Assembly: GCA_050943255.1 (NCBI GenBank)
Contig: JBMNOV010000005.1
Coordinates: 9,181-73,180, forward strand
DNA length: 64,000 bases
Direction: 5' to 3'
Source of the DNA: UBA4844 sp050943255
GTDB lineage: Bacteria > Bacillota > Syntrophomonadia > Syntrophomonadales > Syntrophomonadaceae
Below the pieces are notes generated by a model. It was not told the DNA's origin. It made no database searches and saw only the letters and a program-made list of their open reading frames with translations. Positions 63,053 through 64,000 of this stretch are shown here, piece after piece. The position numbers and the translations under genes are program-made. How positions within the stretch are numbered: the first letter of the stretch is position 1; each line of letters starts with the position of its first letter.

Positions 63053-63913
63053 TTGGAAGGTACCTACCAAGAGCAGTTCAGGCAATCTTTGCACATGCTG
63101 GCACCTGGTACCCTATTTCGGGTAGGTGTTGAAAATATACTTCTTGCCAATACCGGCGGACTTATAGTTGTAGGGGATTCACCAGAGCTTATGGCGATGG
63201 TTAGTGGAGGATTTAATATTAATGCTGATTTTACTCCAGCCAGGTTATATGAATTGGCCAAAATGGATGGGGCTATTATTACAAGTCATGATACCAGTAA
63301 AATATTAATTGCCAATGCTCAACTTGATCCTGATCCCCGTATGCGTTCCAATGAGACTGGAATACGCCACCGGACTGCTGAACGGGTGGCAAGGCAAACA
63401 GGGGAGCTAGTTGTTGCAATATCTCAGCGGCGCAAGGTTATTACCTTATATCAGGGAAATATTGTATTTCGCCTACGTGATTTAGCCTCAATTCTGGTCA
63501 AGGCTAACCAGGCCCTGCAAACCCTGGAAAAGTACCGCAATGTAATGTTAAAAGAGATGCAACACTTAGATGGGCTTGAATTTGACGATATGGTAACAGT
63601 ATCTGAAGTATGTCAAGTCCTAAAGCGCAGTATCAAGGTATTAAAGGTGGCCAATGAAATCGAGTATTATATTGCCGAACTAGGAAGTGAAGGCCGTTTA
63701 GTTAAAATGCAATTGGATGAAATGATTGCTAATGTTGAGGAAGAGGCTTTACTGATTATAAAGGATTATACTAATGTGCCCGCTAAGAACCCCCATGAGT
63801 TGCTAGCAATGATGATGCGCTCATTTGAGGAAGATATAGCTGATCTGGTTTTTATTGCCCGGCTATTATCCCTGGGTATAAACGCTATCCTAAAAGAGAG
63901 CCAAAAAAGATAA
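63053..63913 (+). CDS. disA: Diadenylate cyclase DisA, truncated at the C terminus
   Basis: DisA makes cyclic di-AMP and scans DNA. The diadenylate cyclase domain is complete (LLANTGGLIVVG, MDGAII, then the RHRTAERVARQTG block), as is most of the helical spine (about 145-275). The family has about 350-360 residues, ending in a helix-hairpin-helix DNA-binding domain; here the frame stops at 286, and the last ten residues do not look like DisA. From about 63880 onward the DNA resembles the end of an insertion sequence, so the truncation may come from its insertion. Cyclase activity may persist without DNA sensing. The start is TTG after GAGGG. Confidence 0.85.
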   Translation: MEGTYQEQFRQSLHMLAPGTLFRVGVENILLANTGGLIVVGDSPELMAMVSGGFNINADFTPARLYELAKMDGAIITSHDTSKILIANAQLDPDPRMRSNETGIRHRTAERVARQTGELVVAISQRRKVITLYQGNIVFRLRDLASILVKANQALQTLEKYRNVMLKEMQHLDGLEFDDMVTVSEVCQVLKRSIKVLKVANEIEYYIAELGSEGRLVKMQLDEMIANVEEEALLIIKDYTNVPAKNPHELLAMMMRSFEEDIADLVFIARLLSLGINAILKESQKR

Positions 63914-64000
63914 AAACGCTAGCGAAAAAGTGGACCACTCTGCCAGACCAATCCCCTATCATTGAAAGTGCAGAAATCAATGTAGGGGGAAGCAGGAGTG
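63881..64000 (+). mobile_element. Possible left end of an IS21-type insertion sequence, continuing past the window
   Basis: Two imperfect direct repeats of 23 bases (63881-63903 and 63915-63937, 17 identities) share AACGCTA, AAAAG and CCA. Repeated terminal sequences like these are typical of IS21-family ends. The second copy contains AGCGAAAAAGTGGACCA, similar in style to the outer ends of several ISs. The transposase gene would start beyond 64000; a GGGGGAAGCAGGAGTG stretch at the very end could be its start region. The outer boundary is not fixed, and no target duplication can be seen. Confidence 0.5.

Overview
The window is a gene-dense, low-to-medium GC stretch of a bacterial chromosome. 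It comes from an endospore-forming, flagellated member of the Bacillota (Firmicutes), most likely class Clostridia. The evidence is the sporulation genes spo0F, spoIID and spoIIID, mbl and a flagellar rod gene, the CtsR-McsA-McsB-ClpC system, strong Shine-Dalgarno sequences with many TTG and GTG starts, and gene order that follows Bacillus subtilis for long distances. A syntrophic clostridial lineage such as Syntrophomonadaceae is my best guess. That is an inference from overall gene content and is not proven here. I found no tRNA, rRNA or CRISPR array.

Layout. 1-5.9 kb: a partial gluzincin-type peptidase, a first murA, an HtrA-like protease, a basic Ig-like protein, rlmH, a CDGSH-like protein and a VanX-type dipeptidase. 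6-15.4 kb: glnS, a YihY membrane protein, a molybdate-binding-like protein, nitroreductase, a WalJ-type hydrolase, thioesterase, cyclophilin, an HD-GYP protein and an M1 peptidase. 15.4-28.2 kb: argS, then the rpoE-pyrG-spo0F-fbaA-tal-glpX-rho chain known from B. subtilis, interrupted by a cell-wall/membrane block (FemX-like, alanine racemase-like, SppA, Yip1). 28.3-32.3 kb: LysM/M23 peptidase, an unassigned radical SAM protein, YhaM-like nuclease and DUF1287. 32.4-39.8 kb: rpmE, DUF1385, prfA, prmC, tsaC/sua5, mntP, a ywlE-rpiB fusion, glyA and a MazG-like gene. 40-47 kb: the complete F1Fo ATP synthase operon. 47-53.5 kb: two small membrane proteins, ywmB-like, a second murA, spoIID, spoIIID, mbl and a flhO/flgG-like gene. 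53.6-63.9 kb: a TagA-type glycosyltransferase, a large FtsA-like protein, then ctsR-mcsA-mcsB-clpC-radA-disA.

How the genes fit together. Several blocks serve the envelope: two MurA enzymes, the racemase-like protein, FemX-like, SpoIID, Mbl, M23 and TagA. Others serve translation: GlnRS, ArgRS, RF1, PrmC, L31, TsaC and RlmH. The protein arginine phosphorylation cycle appears in full: kinase McsB, activator McsA, repressor CtsR, AAA+ unfoldase ClpC, and a phosphatase domain of YwlE type carried in a fusion with ribose-5-phosphate isomerase B.

Most unusual points: disA lacks its C-terminal DNA-binding domain and runs into what looks like the end of an IS21-type insertion sequence; YwlE and RpiB are fused; an FtsA-like ATPase carries about five beta-grasp-like repeats; a CDGSH protein lacks its histidine ligand; and the alanine racemase-like protein has lost several conserved C-terminal residues. 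The genes are otherwise core functions, and I see no defence island, prophage or secondary-metabolite cluster.
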